DNA of 64,000 nt from Archangium_A sp035910535. GTDB lineage: Bacteria; Myxococcota; Myxococcia; Myxococcales; Myxococcaceae. Below, in pieces: positions 24,619 to 33,235 of this stretch. The position numbers and the translations under genes were made by a program. The notes under the pieces were generated by a model that did no database searches, had not been told where the DNA came from, and saw nothing but the letters and a program-made list of their open reading frames with translations. The stretch is from the NCBI GenBank assembly GCA_035910535.1, contig JAMHXF010000098.1:1-64000 (forward strand), given 5' to 3'. Every line of letters begins with the position of its first letter. Position 1 is the stretch's first letter.

Positions 24619-26139
24619 GTGTTGCAACTCTCCCTCGTCCTCACCTCGCTGCTGTCTCTCTCTGACGTCGCCGAAGACGCCGCCGCGCCCGGCCCCGCTG
24701 ACGCCGTCACCACCTTCCTCGAGGCCGCACACGACGGCGACTTCGCGCGGGCCGCGCAGGTGCTCTCGCTCGAGCCGAACGACACCGAAGGCCCGCGCCT
24801 CGCGCGCCGGTTGATGTTCCTGCTCGACCAGTACCTCACCTTCGAGCCCGACAAGCTCGCCACCACCGACGCCGCGCTCGTCACCGTCGGCGAGCTCCCG
24901 TTGGGCCGCGTGCGCATTCCCGTGCAGCTCGCGCAACAGTCGAACGGCACGTGGCTCTTCAGCGCGCGCACCGTCCGCTCCATCGACCCGCTCTTCGCCG
25001 AGAACGGCTCGCCGCTCTGGGAGCTCCTGCCGCAGTGGCTCATGCGCCGCTCGCTCGGCCCGCTCGGCGCGTGGCAGTGGCTGGGCCTGGTGTTGATGTT
25101 CGCGCTCGGCTGGGGGCTCTCGCGCTTCTCGTCGGCGGTCATCAAGCCGCTGGTGAAGCGCCTCATCGCCCGCACCGACAGCACCTTCGACGACAAGCTG
25201 GTGCGGCGCCTGCTCAAGCCCGCGCGCCTCTTCTTCTTCCTCATCGCCATGGCCGTCGGCACGCGCGCGCTCGCCTTCCCCATGGCGGCGCAGTCCTTCG
25301 TCGACGACCTCGTGCGCGCCGGCGTGGTGGCGTCGTTGGTGTGGGCGCTGCTCGTCATCGGCAAGCTCGTCGCCGAGGCGCTCGAGGCGCGCGCCGCGCA
25401 AGACGGTGACTTCCGCTCCGCGCGCGCGGTGAAGACACAGGTCTCAGTGCTCCACCGCGTCGCGAGCGCGGTGATTCTCGTCGTCGGTGGCGCGCTGGTG
25501 CTCCTCCAGTTCCCCGGCGTGCGGCACATCGGCATGTCGATGCTCGCCTCGGCCGGGGTCGCCGGCGTGGTGCTGGGCCTCGCCGCGCAGCGCTCCATCT
25601 CGAACCTGCTCGCGGGCATTCAAATCGGCCTCACGCAGCCCATGCGCATCGGCGACACCGTCATCGTCGAAAACGAGTGGGGCTGGGTCGAAGAAATCAC
25701 GCTGACCTACGTGGTCGTGAAGGTGTGGGACCTGCGACGCGTGGTGTTGCCCATCAGCTACTTCCTCGAGAAGCCGTTCCAGAACTGGTCGCGCACCTCG
25801 ACCGAAATTCTGGGCACCGCCGAAATCTGGGCCGACTACCGCACCGACGTCGACGCCGTGCGCGCCGAGGTGAGCCGCATTCTCGAAGAGCAGCGCAGCA
25901 CGCTGTGGAACGGAAAGGTGCAGACCGTCGCCGTCACCAACCTCACCGACCGCGCCATGTTGTTGCGCGTGCTCGTCAGCGCCGACGACTCAGGCAAGGC
26001 CTTCGACCTGCGCTGCATCATTCGCGAGCGGGTGATGAAGTGGCTGCAGCAACAACCCGACGGCCTGCCGAAGCTGCGCGCCGAGCTGCCGATGGTTGAA
26101 GCTGCAATCAATCGCCAGCCGACCGGGCGCGTCGGGTAA
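24619..26139 (+). CDS. MscS-family mechanosensitive channel with N-terminal periplasmic domain
   Basis: A 506-residue protein with a GTG start and signal peptide. Residues 25-130 are a soluble domain (DAVTTFLEAAHDGDFARAAQ). Membrane segments lie near 150-170, 205-225, 235-255 and 285-305. The pore-lining helix and MscS signature read SMLASAGVAGVVLGLAAQRS followed by ISNLLAGIQIGLTQPMRIGD and VENEWGWVEEITLTYVVVK. The C-terminal MscS beta and alpha/beta domain follows (FQNWSRTSTEILGTAEIW). It releases solutes upon hypo-osmotic shock. It is probably co-transcribed with the two cytochrome genes starting 10 bp downstream. Confidence 0.92.
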   Translation: MLQLSLVLTSLLSLSDVAEDAAAPGPADAVTTFLEAAHDGDFARAAQVLSLEPNDTEGPRLARRLMFLLDQYLTFEPDKLATTDAALVTVGELPLGRVRIPVQLAQQSNGTWLFSARTVRSIDPLFAENGSPLWELLPQWLMRRSLGPLGAWQWLGLVLMFALGWGLSRFSSAVIKPLVKRLIARTDSTFDDKLVRRLLKPARLFFFLIAMAVGTRALAFPMAAQSFVDDLVRAGVVASLVWALLVIGKLVAEALEARAAQDGDFRSARAVKTQVSVLHRVASAVILVVGGALVLLQFPGVRHIGMSMLASAGVAGVVLGLAAQRSISNLLAGIQIGLTQPMRIGDTVIVENEWGWVEEITLTYVVVKVWDLRRVVLPISYFLEKPFQNWSRTSTEILGTAEIWADYRTDVDAVRAEVSRILEEQRSTLWNGKVQTVAVTNLTDRAMLLRVLVSADDSGKAFDLRCIIRERVMKWLQQQPDGLPKLRAELPMVEAAINRQPTGRVG

Positions 26140-26149
26140 AAACGCCCCG

Positions 26150-27130
26150 ATGACACGACCAGCCCTGCTGTGGAGCCTGCTGTCGTTCGCCGCCTGCACG
26201 AAGCCGCCTCCGCCGCCGGAGCCAACACCTGTCGCAGCGCCGGTGAACGTCGACGTGAAGCCCGGTGACGACGTCGCGCGCGGCGAGTACCTCGCGACCA
26301 TCGCGGCGTGCGTCGAGTGCCACACGCCACGCACGCCGTCAGACTTCAATTCACTCGAGCGCAGCAAGCTGATGGCGGGCGGCACGCCGTTCTCCGGGCC
26401 GTGGGGCACGGTGCACTCGGCGAACGTGTCGATGGTGGCCGCGAAGTACGAGCCCGCGCTGCTCGAAGCGGCCATTCGTGGGCAGCTCTCGCACAAGTTC
26501 CTGATGCCCACCGACCTCTACGCGGTGATGGCCGCCGACGACATGCGCGACCTCGTGGCGTTTCTGCAGACGCTCAAGCCCGTCGACGAGCCGTCACCGG
26601 CGAACACCTTGAAGCGCGACTGGAGGCCACCTGCGCCGCTGACGCCGGAGGCCGTACGCGAGACCGCGCCGACGGGCGTGACGGAGGAGCGCGGCGAGTA
26701 CCTGGCGCACGTCGCCATCTGCAAAGACTGTCATTCACCGCGCAACGAAGACGGCGTGACGTACGACGAGGCGCACCGCATGGCCGGCGGAGGCATCGCG
26801 ATTCGTATGGGTAAAGACGCGGTGCTGTTGCCGCCGAACCTCACCAACGACGTCGAGACGGGCCTGGGCGCGTGGACTGATGACGAAATCGTCGCCGCCG
26901 TGCGCACCGGGGTCTCGCGCTCGGGTCGCAAGCTGCACCCCGCGATGCCGTACGCCGTCGCCTACGCGGCCATGCGTGATGACGACGTGCGCGCCATCGT
27001 GCGGTACCTGCGCGCGTTGCCGCCGGTGCGGCGTGAAACCAAACGGCTCGACGAGAAGCAGCTGCAGCTCGAGCCCTTCTGTTGTGTCGACGTGCCCACG
27101 CCGGTGTTCGCTGAAGGGAAGGCGCCATGA
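26150..27130 (+). CDS. Diheme c-type cytochrome lipoprotein
   Basis: A 326-residue protein from the ATG at 26150; its signal LLWSLLSFAAC has a lipobox. A Pro-rich linker (KPPPPPEPTPV) follows. There are two heme c motifs, CVECH near residue 54 and CKDCH near residue 190, each with a distal Met candidate (GGTPFSGPWGT and MAGGGIAIRMG regions). Each half is similar (RGEYLATIAACVECHTPR and RGEYLAHVAICKDCHSPR), showing an internal duplication. It resembles the cytochrome subunits of gluconate or alcohol dehydrogenases. It overlaps the next cytochrome gene by 4 bp. No dehydrogenase partner is adjacent. Confidence 0.88.
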   Translation: MTRPALLWSLLSFAACTKPPPPPEPTPVAAPVNVDVKPGDDVARGEYLATIAACVECHTPRTPSDFNSLERSKLMAGGTPFSGPWGTVHSANVSMVAAKYEPALLEAAIRGQLSHKFLMPTDLYAVMAADDMRDLVAFLQTLKPVDEPSPANTLKRDWRPPAPLTPEAVRETAPTGVTEERGEYLAHVAICKDCHSPRNEDGVTYDEAHRMAGGGIAIRMGKDAVLLPPNLTNDVETGLGAWTDDEIVAAVRTGVSRSGRKLHPAMPYAVAYAAMRDDDVRAIVRYLRALPPVRRETKRLDEKQLQLEPFCCVDVPTPVFAEGKAP

Positions 27131-27756
27131 GCTGGCTCGCGTTGACGGTGGTGGTGACGCTCGGAGCAACGCCTGAAGCGACGCAGCTCGCGCGCGGGAA
27201 GGCGCTCTTCGCGCAGCGGTGCGCGGTGTGTCACGGCGAAGGCGGCAAGGGTGACGGCGTCACCGCGAGCGCGCTCAAGCCACCGCCGGCCGACCTGACG
27301 GCCGCGCGCTTCGACGCGTCGTACCTCGAGCACGTCATGTGGCAGGGCGTGCCGGGCACGTCGATGCCGGCGCAGCAAGACCTCACGCCTGTCGACCGCG
27401 CGGCGTTGGTGAAGTGGGTGTCGTCGTTGGCGCCAGCGGCGCCTGAAGCAGGCGCGGCGCCGATGGTCGCGTTGGGGCGCGACCTCTATGAAATCCGCTG
27501 CGCCGCGTGTCACGGCATCGGCGGTGGCGGCAACGGCATCGCGCGCTCGCGCTTCGTGCGACCTCCGGCCGACTTCACGCGCAAACAGCCGACGCGGGCG
27601 CGCGTCATTCAGGTGCTCGAGAAGGGCATCGCGGGCACGGCGATGACGCCCATGCGGCGGTTGCTCACCGACGCAGAGCTAGAGGCGATGCTCGCGTATG
27701 TGCAGTCGACCTACGGCACCGGCGCGGCGGTCGGCGTGCCGCCGCGAGGGCCGTGA
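27127..27756 (+). CDS. Diheme c-type cytochrome
   Basis: A 209-residue exported protein (SWLALTVVVTLGATPEA) with two heme motifs. QRCAVCHGEGGKGDG lies at about residue 33 and IRCAACHGIGGGGNGIARSR near 126. Each is followed by a PPPADLT- or PPADFT-type strand, and by a Met-bearing G-x-P-G-T-S-M-P loop in the first domain and AGTAMTPM in the second. It is thus a tandem cytochrome c domain protein. Translational coupling (ATGA) to the upstream diheme lipoprotein suggests one periplasmic electron-transfer module. The terminal acceptor or donor is not encoded here. Confidence 0.88.
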   Translation: MSWLALTVVVTLGATPEATQLARGKALFAQRCAVCHGEGGKGDGVTASALKPPPADLTAARFDASYLEHVMWQGVPGTSMPAQQDLTPVDRAALVKWVSSLAPAAPEAGAAPMVALGRDLYEIRCAACHGIGGGGNGIARSRFVRPPADFTRKQPTRARVIQVLEKGIAGTAMTPMRRLLTDAELEAMLAYVQSTYGTGAAVGVPPRGP

Positions 27757-27792
27757 CGACACCGTCGCCATGCCGCTGTATGAGCCCGAAAC

Positions 27793-28464
27793 ATGAAGCC
27801 GCTGCGCACGCTGGAATCGTCGAAGACGCCTGACGGGTTGTTGGAGCTGAAGTCGCGCGGCCCGAGAGACTTTCTCATCACCATCGACAACCGCGTGCTC
27901 ATGAGCAGCACCGCCAATCGCTCCGAAATCGCGCTCGGGAAGGTCGCGTGTCGTCGCCTGCGCTCGTACGCGCAGCCCAAAGTGTTGGTGGGCGGCCTGG
28001 GCATGGCCTTCACGTTGCGCTCGGTGCTCGACGAGCTGCCGCCGACGGCGAAGGTCGTCGTCGCGGAGCTCAACCCCGTCATCGAGACGTGGTGTCGCGG
28101 GCCGATGGCCGACCTCACAAACCACGCCGTCGAAGATGCACGCGTGAAGGTCGAATACGCCGACGTGATGGCGCTCGTCGCGAAGGCCGCGCACGGTGGC
28201 CCTGCAGGTCGCTACGACGCGCTCGTCATCGACCTCTACGTCGGGCCCGACGCTGGCACGCGGCGCGACGACCCGCTCTACGGCGCGAAGGCCTGCATGC
28301 TCGCGCGCCAGGCGCTCGTGGTGGGCGGCATCTTCTCCATCTGGGGCGAAGCGCACGACGAGACGTACGTGAAGCGCCTCGAGAAGGTCGGTTTCAGCGT
28401 GCGCAGCGAGCGCCCGGGGCGAGGTGGGCTGCGTCACGTCGTCTACGTGGCCACCGCGGTCTGA
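27793..28464 (+). CDS. Spermidine synthase-like methyltransferase-fold protein
   Basis: A 223-residue protein with the spermidine-synthase/class I methyltransferase fold. VLVGGLGMAFTLRSVLDEL is the glycine-rich SAM loop, VVVAELNPVIETWC carries the acidic residue for the ribose, and YDALVIDLYVGPD is the catalytic-loop equivalent. The N-terminal beta domain (LLELKSRGPRDFLITIDNRV) is short. Similar proteins are annotated as spermidine-synthase-like; substrate residues for decarboxylated SAM and putrescine are not clear, so polyamine synthesis is unproven. It is convergent with the pseudopilin gene. Confidence 0.75.
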   Translation: MKPLRTLESSKTPDGLLELKSRGPRDFLITIDNRVLMSSTANRSEIALGKVACRRLRSYAQPKVLVGGLGMAFTLRSVLDELPPTAKVVVAELNPVIETWCRGPMADLTNHAVEDARVKVEYADVMALVAKAAHGGPAGRYDALVIDLYVGPDAGTRRDDPLYGAKACMLARQALVVGGIFSIWGEAHDETYVKRLEKVGFSVRSERPGRGGLRHVVYVATAV

Positions 28465-28479
28465 TCAGCCCAACGGCGG

Positions 28480-28875
28480 TCATTCACCGATGACCTGCAA
28501 CGACGTCACGTCGGCGTCTTCGTCTTCGCCACCGGGCACACCATCGGCCCCGTAGCTGACGACCACCGGCGCTCCGTCGCGCATCGAGAACGCGAGCGCG
28601 TGACCCCACGGGTCTTTGGGCACTGCCTTCAGCACCTTCGCCTTCACGAGCGCGCCGAAGCCCTCTCGTTCATCGGGGTAGCGACCTCGACTGCCGCGAT
28701 ACAGCTCGAGCGCGTCGAGCGCCGTACGCACGTCGAGCTCCGCCGTGCGCCGCAGTGAATCGGTGTGCACGCCGATGGCGTACACGCTGACCGCGGCCAT
28801 GAGCATCGAGACGATGGTGATGTAGACGATGATTTCAATCAGCGAGAGACCTCGCGGGTGACGCGCACGTCGCAT
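28480..28875 (-). CDS. GspG-like type II secretion pseudopilin, orphan
   Basis: A 131-residue prepilin-like protein. The short basic leader RRARHPRG precedes the processing and methylation motif G-LSLIEIIVYITIVSMLMAA, with Glu at +5. The C-terminal half follows GspG: LELYRGSRGRYPDEREGFGA, VPKDPWGHALAFSMRDG and SYGADGVPGGEDEDADV, the last being the calcium-binding GADG-x-x-GG loop. It would be cleaved by prepilin peptidase and assembled in a pseudopilus. No other Gsp gene is adjacent. Confidence 0.85.
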   Translation of the reverse strand: MRRARHPRGLSLIEIIVYITIVSMLMAAVSVYAIGVHTDSLRRTAELDVRTALDALELYRGSRGRYPDEREGFGALVKAKVLKAVPKDPWGHALAFSMRDGAPVVVSYGADGVPGGEDEDADVTSLQVIGE

Positions 28876-28982
28876 GTGTCGCTTTCAAGTGGCTCCCTGG
28901 AACTTCAAAGGCGCGACCCTGCGAAGCGCGTGCCGTCACCACGTTTCTCTGCGCGCCGTGCTCAGCGCGCGGGCGTTTCACG

Positions 28983-29891
28983 TCACCGCGTCACGCGCGA
29001 CGCTTCGCGACGCGACACACTGTCAAAACCCACGCTCCACTGCCCCGAGCGCATCAGGTTTCGCGACAACAGCACGCCGACCCACATCCGAAACGGGCGC
29101 CACGCCTCTGCGCGCTTCGCGAACTCCGCCGCGTCGACGCCGTACGCCAACGAGAAGCCACGCAGCACGCGCTCTTCATGCACCGGCAGCGCGTCACGCG
29201 GCGCAGCACCGCGCATCCACACGTGCGCCGCCGTCCACGGGCCGACACCCGGCAACGCCTGCAGCTGTGCCAACGCGAACTCCGCAGGCAACGCGCGCAG
29301 CCGCTCGGCCTCGAGGCGCCCTTCACCCGCAGCGCGCGCGAAGGCACGAATGCGCTCCCACTTTTCTTTTGGCACCGTCGAGAACGACGACAGCGCCAGC
29401 ACCACGCGCGGTGCCGGCACGACGGAGATTCCTCCGACCGACTCGCCGTGCGCCGCAGCGAGCCGACGTCGAATCGCCGAGGCCTGCGCGATGGAGGAGC
29501 GATGACTGAGCAACGCGCTCAACCCCGCTTCATACGGAGACGGAAACGCGGCCGTGAAGAAGCCCGGAAACGCGCGCTGCAACCCACCGACGACGGGGTC
29601 ACGCACGCCGACCTCGGCCCACGCGGCGCCGTCGACGTCGAGCCCCAACATGCGACTCAACTGAATACGCAGCACCGATTCATCGACCGCGCCCGTCACC
29701 GCGGCGCGCAGCTCGCGCCCCTCCTGCGCGAGCGTCACCGCCACCGGCGAAAACGTTCCGTCGAGCAGGAACGCGAGGCTCAACGTGCGCGCGTCACGCG
29801 TCGCGGCGCCGCCCATGGGCTGAAAGCCGGCGTAGAAATCTGCAGCAGCAGCCAGTGAGAAGCCGACGGGCGCGTCGAGGCGGAGGTTCAT
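28983..29891 (-). CDS. AlkA-like DNA-3-methyladenine glycosylase-family protein
   Basis: A 302-residue protein. The ATG at 29891 has GGAGG 10 bp upstream. The N-terminus is an AlkA-N beta domain (GFSLAAAADFYAGFQPM). The helix-hairpin-helix is LQALPGVGPWTAAHVWMRG, near residue 220. After it, AlkA normally has a conserved catalytic Asp in an LPDD-type loop; here the matching segment reads DALPVHEERVLRGF, without Asp at that place. It is therefore either a variant with Glu catalysis or a non-glycosylase DNA-binding relative. It would act on alkylated bases in DNA. Confidence 0.75.
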   Translation of the reverse strand: MNLRLDAPVGFSLAAAADFYAGFQPMGGAATRDARTLSLAFLLDGTFSPVAVTLAQEGRELRAAVTGAVDESVLRIQLSRMLGLDVDGAAWAEVGVRDPVVGGLQRAFPGFFTAAFPSPYEAGLSALLSHRSSIAQASAIRRRLAAAHGESVGGISVVPAPRVVLALSSFSTVPKEKWERIRAFARAAGEGRLEAERLRALPAEFALAQLQALPGVGPWTAAHVWMRGAAPRDALPVHEERVLRGFSLAYGVDAAEFAKRAEAWRPFRMWVGVLLSRNLMRSGQWSVGFDSVSRREASRVTR

Positions 29892-29997
29892 GTGTGCAAC
29901 CTCCACCCGCCCGCTGTCATGCGCATGTCAGGAGCCGGCGCGTCGCTCGCACCTCAACGGGTTTGCGCGCGCGGGCCACCCGGTCGAAACTCCGCGC

Positions 29998-30651
29998 ATG
30001 TCTGACGCAGCAACCGTGCTGGTGGTCGACGACGAGCAGACCATCGTCAACGTGCTGGTGATGGGCTTCAAGAAGGCCGGCATTCCGACGCGCACCGCGC
30101 TCAACGCCGAAGACGCGATTCTGCTGCTCGAAGAGCACGAGTTCGCGGCCGTCGTCACCGACAAGAACCTGCCGGGCAAGAGCGGGCTCGACCTGCTGCG
30201 CTACGTGAACGAGAAGCGCCCGAACTGCGCGCGTGTCGTCATCACCGGCTTCGTCAACACCGACTCCGTGCTCGAGGCGCTGCGCCTGGGCGCCGACGAC
30301 TACCTGCTCAAGCCCTTCGAGAGCATCATGCTGGTAGTCGAGCGCGTGAAGCACGCCATCGCGCACCGCCGCACGCTGGCTGAACGACAGGTGCTCTCGG
30401 ACACGCTCCACACGCTCGAGAAGTCGCTGCGAAAGAGCGAAGCCGAGGCCTTCTCGACGCGCACCGAGCTCGACCTGTTTCAGAACGTCGTCGAGCTGAA
30501 AATCGCCGACGCCACGCGCGAGCTCGAAGAGCGCGTCGCCGAGCTCGAGGGCCAGCGCACGGCGCTGCGGGCCACGCTGAAGGAGCTCGCCGCGCTGGCC
30601 GATGACAAGCTCAAGCAACGGCTGTTGGCAGAGGTCGAAATTCTCGGCTGA
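29998..30651 (+). CDS. Response regulator with receiver domain and coiled-coil tail
   Basis: A 217-residue protein. Residues 5-125 form a receiver domain: VLVVDDEQTIVNVL with the acidic pair, phospho-acceptor Asp in AAVVTDKNLPGKSGLDLL, Thr in VITGFVN and Lys in DDYLLKPFES. Residues 130-215 form a long charged coiled coil (RKSEAEAFSTRTELDLF, ATRELEERVAELEGQRTALR), not a DNA-binding domain. It must act by protein contact. No histidine kinase is adjacent, so it is an orphan regulator. The next gene follows after 14 bp. Confidence 0.9.
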   Translation: MSDAATVLVVDDEQTIVNVLVMGFKKAGIPTRTALNAEDAILLLEEHEFAAVVTDKNLPGKSGLDLLRYVNEKRPNCARVVITGFVNTDSVLEALRLGADDYLLKPFESIMLVVERVKHAIAHRRTLAERQVLSDTLHTLEKSLRKSEAEAFSTRTELDLFQNVVELKIADATRELEERVAELEGQRTALRATLKELAALADDKLKQRLLAEVEILG

Positions 30652-30665
30652 TGAAGGAGAGACAC

Positions 30666-31313
30666 ATGCGCTTTGGAGTTCTCGGCACCGGCACCGTCGG
30701 CAACGCCATCGCCAGCAAGCTCGTCTCGCTGGGCCACGACGTGCGCATGGGGTCGCGCACTGCGGGCGGAGAAAAAGCGAAGGCCTGGGTCGCGAGCACG
30801 AATGGCCACGGCAGCGAAGGCACGTTCGCCGACGCCGCGGCCTTCGGTGCGCTGCTCTTCAACTGCACGTCGGGCGGCGGCTCGCTCGAGGCGTTGAGGG
30901 CGGCGGGTGAAGCGAACCTCGACGGCAAGGTGCTGGTCGACATCGCCAACCCGTTGGACTTCAGCAAGGGCATGCCGCCGTCGTTGTTCATCAGCAACAC
31001 CGACTCGTTGGCAGAGACACTGCAACGCGCGTTTCCGAACTTGAAAGTCGTGAAGACGCTCAACACCGTGAACGCGAGCATCATGGTGAACCCCGGCAAG
31101 CTCGCGAATGGTGAACACGAGCTGTTCATCTGCAGCAACGACGCCGAGGCGAAGGAGCGCGTACGAGAGCTGCTGACGAGCTTCGGGTGGAAGCACTTCA
31201 TCGACCTGGGCGACCTCACCGGTGCGCGCGGCATGGAGATGTATCTGCCGCTGTGGGTGCGCATGTGGGGCTCGCTGCAGCTCTCGGAGTTCAACGTGCG
31301 CGTGGTGCGGTGA
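30666..31313 (+). CDS. F420H2:NADP reductase-like dinucleotide-binding protein
   Basis: A 215-residue protein. The ATG at 30666 has AAGGAGAGACAC upstream. The N-terminal Rossmann fold RFGVLGTGTVGNAIASKLVS is followed by HDVRMGSRTAGGEKA, where the Ser-Arg pair suggests NADP preference. VDIANPLDFSKGMPPSLF, KVVKTLNTVNASIMVNP and HFIDLGDLTGARGMEMYLP match the NADPH-dependent F420 reductase / prephenate-like family. In bacteria without F420 these proteins may reduce other cofactors. It lies directly after the response regulator and is probably co-transcribed with it. Confidence 0.8.
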   Translation: MRFGVLGTGTVGNAIASKLVSLGHDVRMGSRTAGGEKAKAWVASTNGHGSEGTFADAAAFGALLFNCTSGGGSLEALRAAGEANLDGKVLVDIANPLDFSKGMPPSLFISNTDSLAETLQRAFPNLKVVKTLNTVNASIMVNPGKLANGEHELFICSNDAEAKERVRELLTSFGWKHFIDLGDLTGARGMEMYLPLWVRMWGSLQLSEFNVRVVR

Positions 31314-31316
31314 CGC

Positions 31317-31439
31317 GTGCCGGTTCCGTGGCTCTCGGGTGCGTACGTGGTGCCGGAGTTGGCGGAGCGCGAGACCGCCTTTCCCTTCACGTTGCCGTTC
31401 GTGCGCGAGCTCGACTTCACGCTCGAAGGTCACGTCGCC
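31317..31439 (+). pseudogene. Remnant of an AAA-type ATPase N-terminus
   Basis: Forty-one codons in frame with, and directly before, the next lipoprotein start. They read VPELAERETAFPFTLPFVRE then LDFTLEGHVA. In predicted COG3910-type ATPases an N-terminal segment of this style (YPFSLPAVR-LD) is followed at once by the V-T-F-F-V-GENGSGKST Walker A. Here the sequence stops just before that point and a lipoprotein signal begins. I read it as the leftover of a deleted ATPase gene. Confidence 0.45.
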
Positions 31440-32069
31440 ATGCGCGCCCTCGCAGTGGTGCTGACGCTGTCCATTTCAGGCTGTCAGTGTCTCGAACCCG
31501 TCGACGAAGACGACGCAGGCACGGTCATCGACTCGGGCGTTCAAGACGCCGGCGCGCAACCTGAGTGCACCCAACCTTCTGACTGCACTGGCACGCCGCA
31601 GCTCACGCGGTGGTGCGGCGTCTTCGGTGGCGATGGCGGCGGTGTCTTCAGCTGCGTCGACAATCGCTGCGTCGCGCAGTGCGCCGAGCAGGGCGCTCAG
31701 ACCTGCGCGCAAGAGCGAGGCGTGGAGTGCCTCAAGTGCCCACCGACTTCGGCGTGTGTAGCGCCTGAATGTGGCGGCGGCTTCAACGCGGTGTTCCACG
31801 TCGACGCCATCGCCTGCTCGCGTGATGCGGGCGTGCGCGACGGCGACCTCATTCGCCAACTTCCCCGCGACGGCGGCTGCAGCGTGCCGCTCTCCCTCGA
31901 GCGCCCCACTGGCGACGTGTTCTTCGGCGACCTCTACTTTCAAGGCCCGCGCGGCCTCTCGGCCCGCATCGAAGCGATGGGCGGCACCTGCATCGTCACC
32001 GACATGCCGACCGGCGCGCCGCGAATGCTCTTCGATTGCCCGTCGTGTCAGTTCTTGTTGGGGCCTTGA
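31440..32069 (+). CDS. Cys-rich lipoprotein
   Basis: A 209-residue lipoprotein with signal RALAVVLTLSISGCQC. An Asp/Ala-rich linker (DEDDAGTVIDSGVQDAG) is followed by Cys-rich sequence with about 16 cysteines (PSDCTGTPQLTRWCG, NRCVAQCAEQGAQTC, ECLKCPPTSAC). It ends with PRMLFDCPSCQFLLGP. The last 17 codons lie in a 51-bp block that is repeated exactly at 33475-33525. The family is unknown; myxobacteria have many such surface lipoproteins. The frame upstream is a likely ATPase remnant and not part of this protein. Confidence 0.7.
   Translation: MRALAVVLTLSISGCQCLEPVDEDDAGTVIDSGVQDAGAQPECTQPSDCTGTPQLTRWCGVFGGDGGGVFSCVDNRCVAQCAEQGAQTCAQERGVECLKCPPTSACVAPECGGGFNAVFHVDAIACSRDAGVRDGDLIRQLPRDGGCSVPLSLERPTGDVFFGDLYFQGPRGLSARIEAMGGTCIVTDMPTGAPRMLFDCPSCQFLLGP
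32012..32062 (+). repeat. 51-bp direct repeat, left copy
   Basis: Fifty-one identical bases shared with 33475-33525 in the same orientation, starting CGGCGCGCCGCGAATG and ending TTCTTGTTGGG. In this copy they encode the C-terminus of the Cys-rich lipoprotein. The similarity ends a few bases before each TGA. Confidence 0.95.
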
Positions 32070-32083
32070 CGCTCGACGAGTGA

Positions 32084-33028
32084 TCAGCGGCACTCGAGCA
32101 TCGGGTCCCAGCACGTACCGTCGACACACAGCGCGGAGTTGGCACAGCCACGTGGCTCACATGCTTCGCCGTTCTGCGCACGCGCCGCGCACACACCATC
32201 GAGGCACGTAAACTCAAAGTCACATGGCGCTCCGAGGCCACAAGTCTGGCCCTCTCCACGAGTAACGGTGCACACGCCGTTGCTGCAGAGGAAAGAAGCG
32301 CACTGCTCGACTGCGTCGCACGCCGCGCCGAGCGGTTTTTCTACTTCGCAGGTAGCTGCGGACGAACAAAACAAGCCAGCTTTACACCCGACCGGACCAC
32401 ACGGTTCGCCCGCCTCGGCCCACGCCACGCAGAGCCCTTCCACACACGCAGCGCCTAAAACACACGGTATTTCGCCGCACGCTTCGTTGGCCACCGGCTC
32501 CCGCACGCACACTGCATCGAGACACCGGAGACCTGCTGCACACACGCGATTGTCGACGGGCGCAGGAGCACACGCCTCGCCTTCGCGCAGAAGAACCCTG
32601 GGCGGAGTCGATACCTTTTCACACGTACCGCACGACGTACCCGAGGTTAAACATCGCAGCCCCGCCGCGCACGTGCCGCACGTCTCGCCCTGCTTTGCGA
32701 CGCCGTGAAACACCGCGAGGCAGCTCGGCAATGAGATCAGCGCCGTCCACTGAATGTTCTCACAACTCGAGCTTCCAATTTCGGTGATGCACGCCGACGC
32801 AGCGACGCCGTCGTATTGCAGCACTCCATTCGCCAACCCAACACGTCTGCCGCTCAAACAGTCAGACACCGGCTCGCGGCTGCTGCAGTCGAACGCCGAG
32901 CTGATCCGCCCGCATCGCTGCTGCGCTTGGCATTCGGCAACGACGAGTTCGCGGCAGTACGACTCCAGAGAAACAGGCGCTTCACAGCCTGCGAAGAACA
33001 CCGCCACCAACACCACCATTCGGTTCAT
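32084..33028 (-). CDS. Cys-rich lipoprotein with Dickkopf-like repeats, inside repeat-bounded segment
   Basis: A 314-residue lipoprotein: NRMVVLVAVFFAGC is the signal with lipobox. The mature protein has about 38 cysteines. From residue 110 it has repeats of the form GE-x-C-G-x-x-x-C-x-x-G-L-x-C (QGETCGTCAAGLRCL, EACGEIPCVLGAACVEGLC, GEPCGPVGCKAGLFC, GQTCGLGAPCDFEFTCLDG), typical of Dickkopf/EGF-like tracts in myxobacterial surface lipoproteins. The gene sits between two 51-bp direct repeats. By eye it has a lower GC content than its neighbours, consistent with acquisition. Function is unknown. Confidence 0.78.
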   Translation of the reverse strand: MNRMVVLVAVFFAGCEAPVSLESYCRELVVAECQAQQRCGRISSAFDCSSREPVSDCLSGRRVGLANGVLQYDGVAASACITEIGSSSCENIQWTALISLPSCLAVFHGVAKQGETCGTCAAGLRCLTSGTSCGTCEKVSTPPRVLLREGEACAPAPVDNRVCAAGLRCLDAVCVREPVANEACGEIPCVLGAACVEGLCVAWAEAGEPCGPVGCKAGLFCSSAATCEVEKPLGAACDAVEQCASFLCSNGVCTVTRGEGQTCGLGAPCDFEFTCLDGVCAARAQNGEACEPRGCANSALCVDGTCWDPMLECR

Positions 33029-33235
33029 GCCGTCGCACGTTGCACATCGGAGGCCACAGTCGCTGCGACGAAACCGCTCGGAGCTCGAACGCGACGTGGC
33101 CGCCGAACTGACAAACTGTCACGCAATCGGTGGATGTTTGGCACTGTGTCTCTGCTTCAGCTCCATGCACCCGGAGCTGCCGCTGACGACCCGCGCTGGC
33201 CAGCACTCGACGCACTGCTCGAACCAGCGCGCTTC
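33029..33235. other. Intergenic sequence without a recognisable gene
   Basis: About 200 bp upstream of the Cys-rich lipoprotein and before the sigma-factor remnant. It may hold the lipoprotein promoter and decayed 5' sequence of the remnant. I see no conserved motif in it. Confidence 0.4.
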
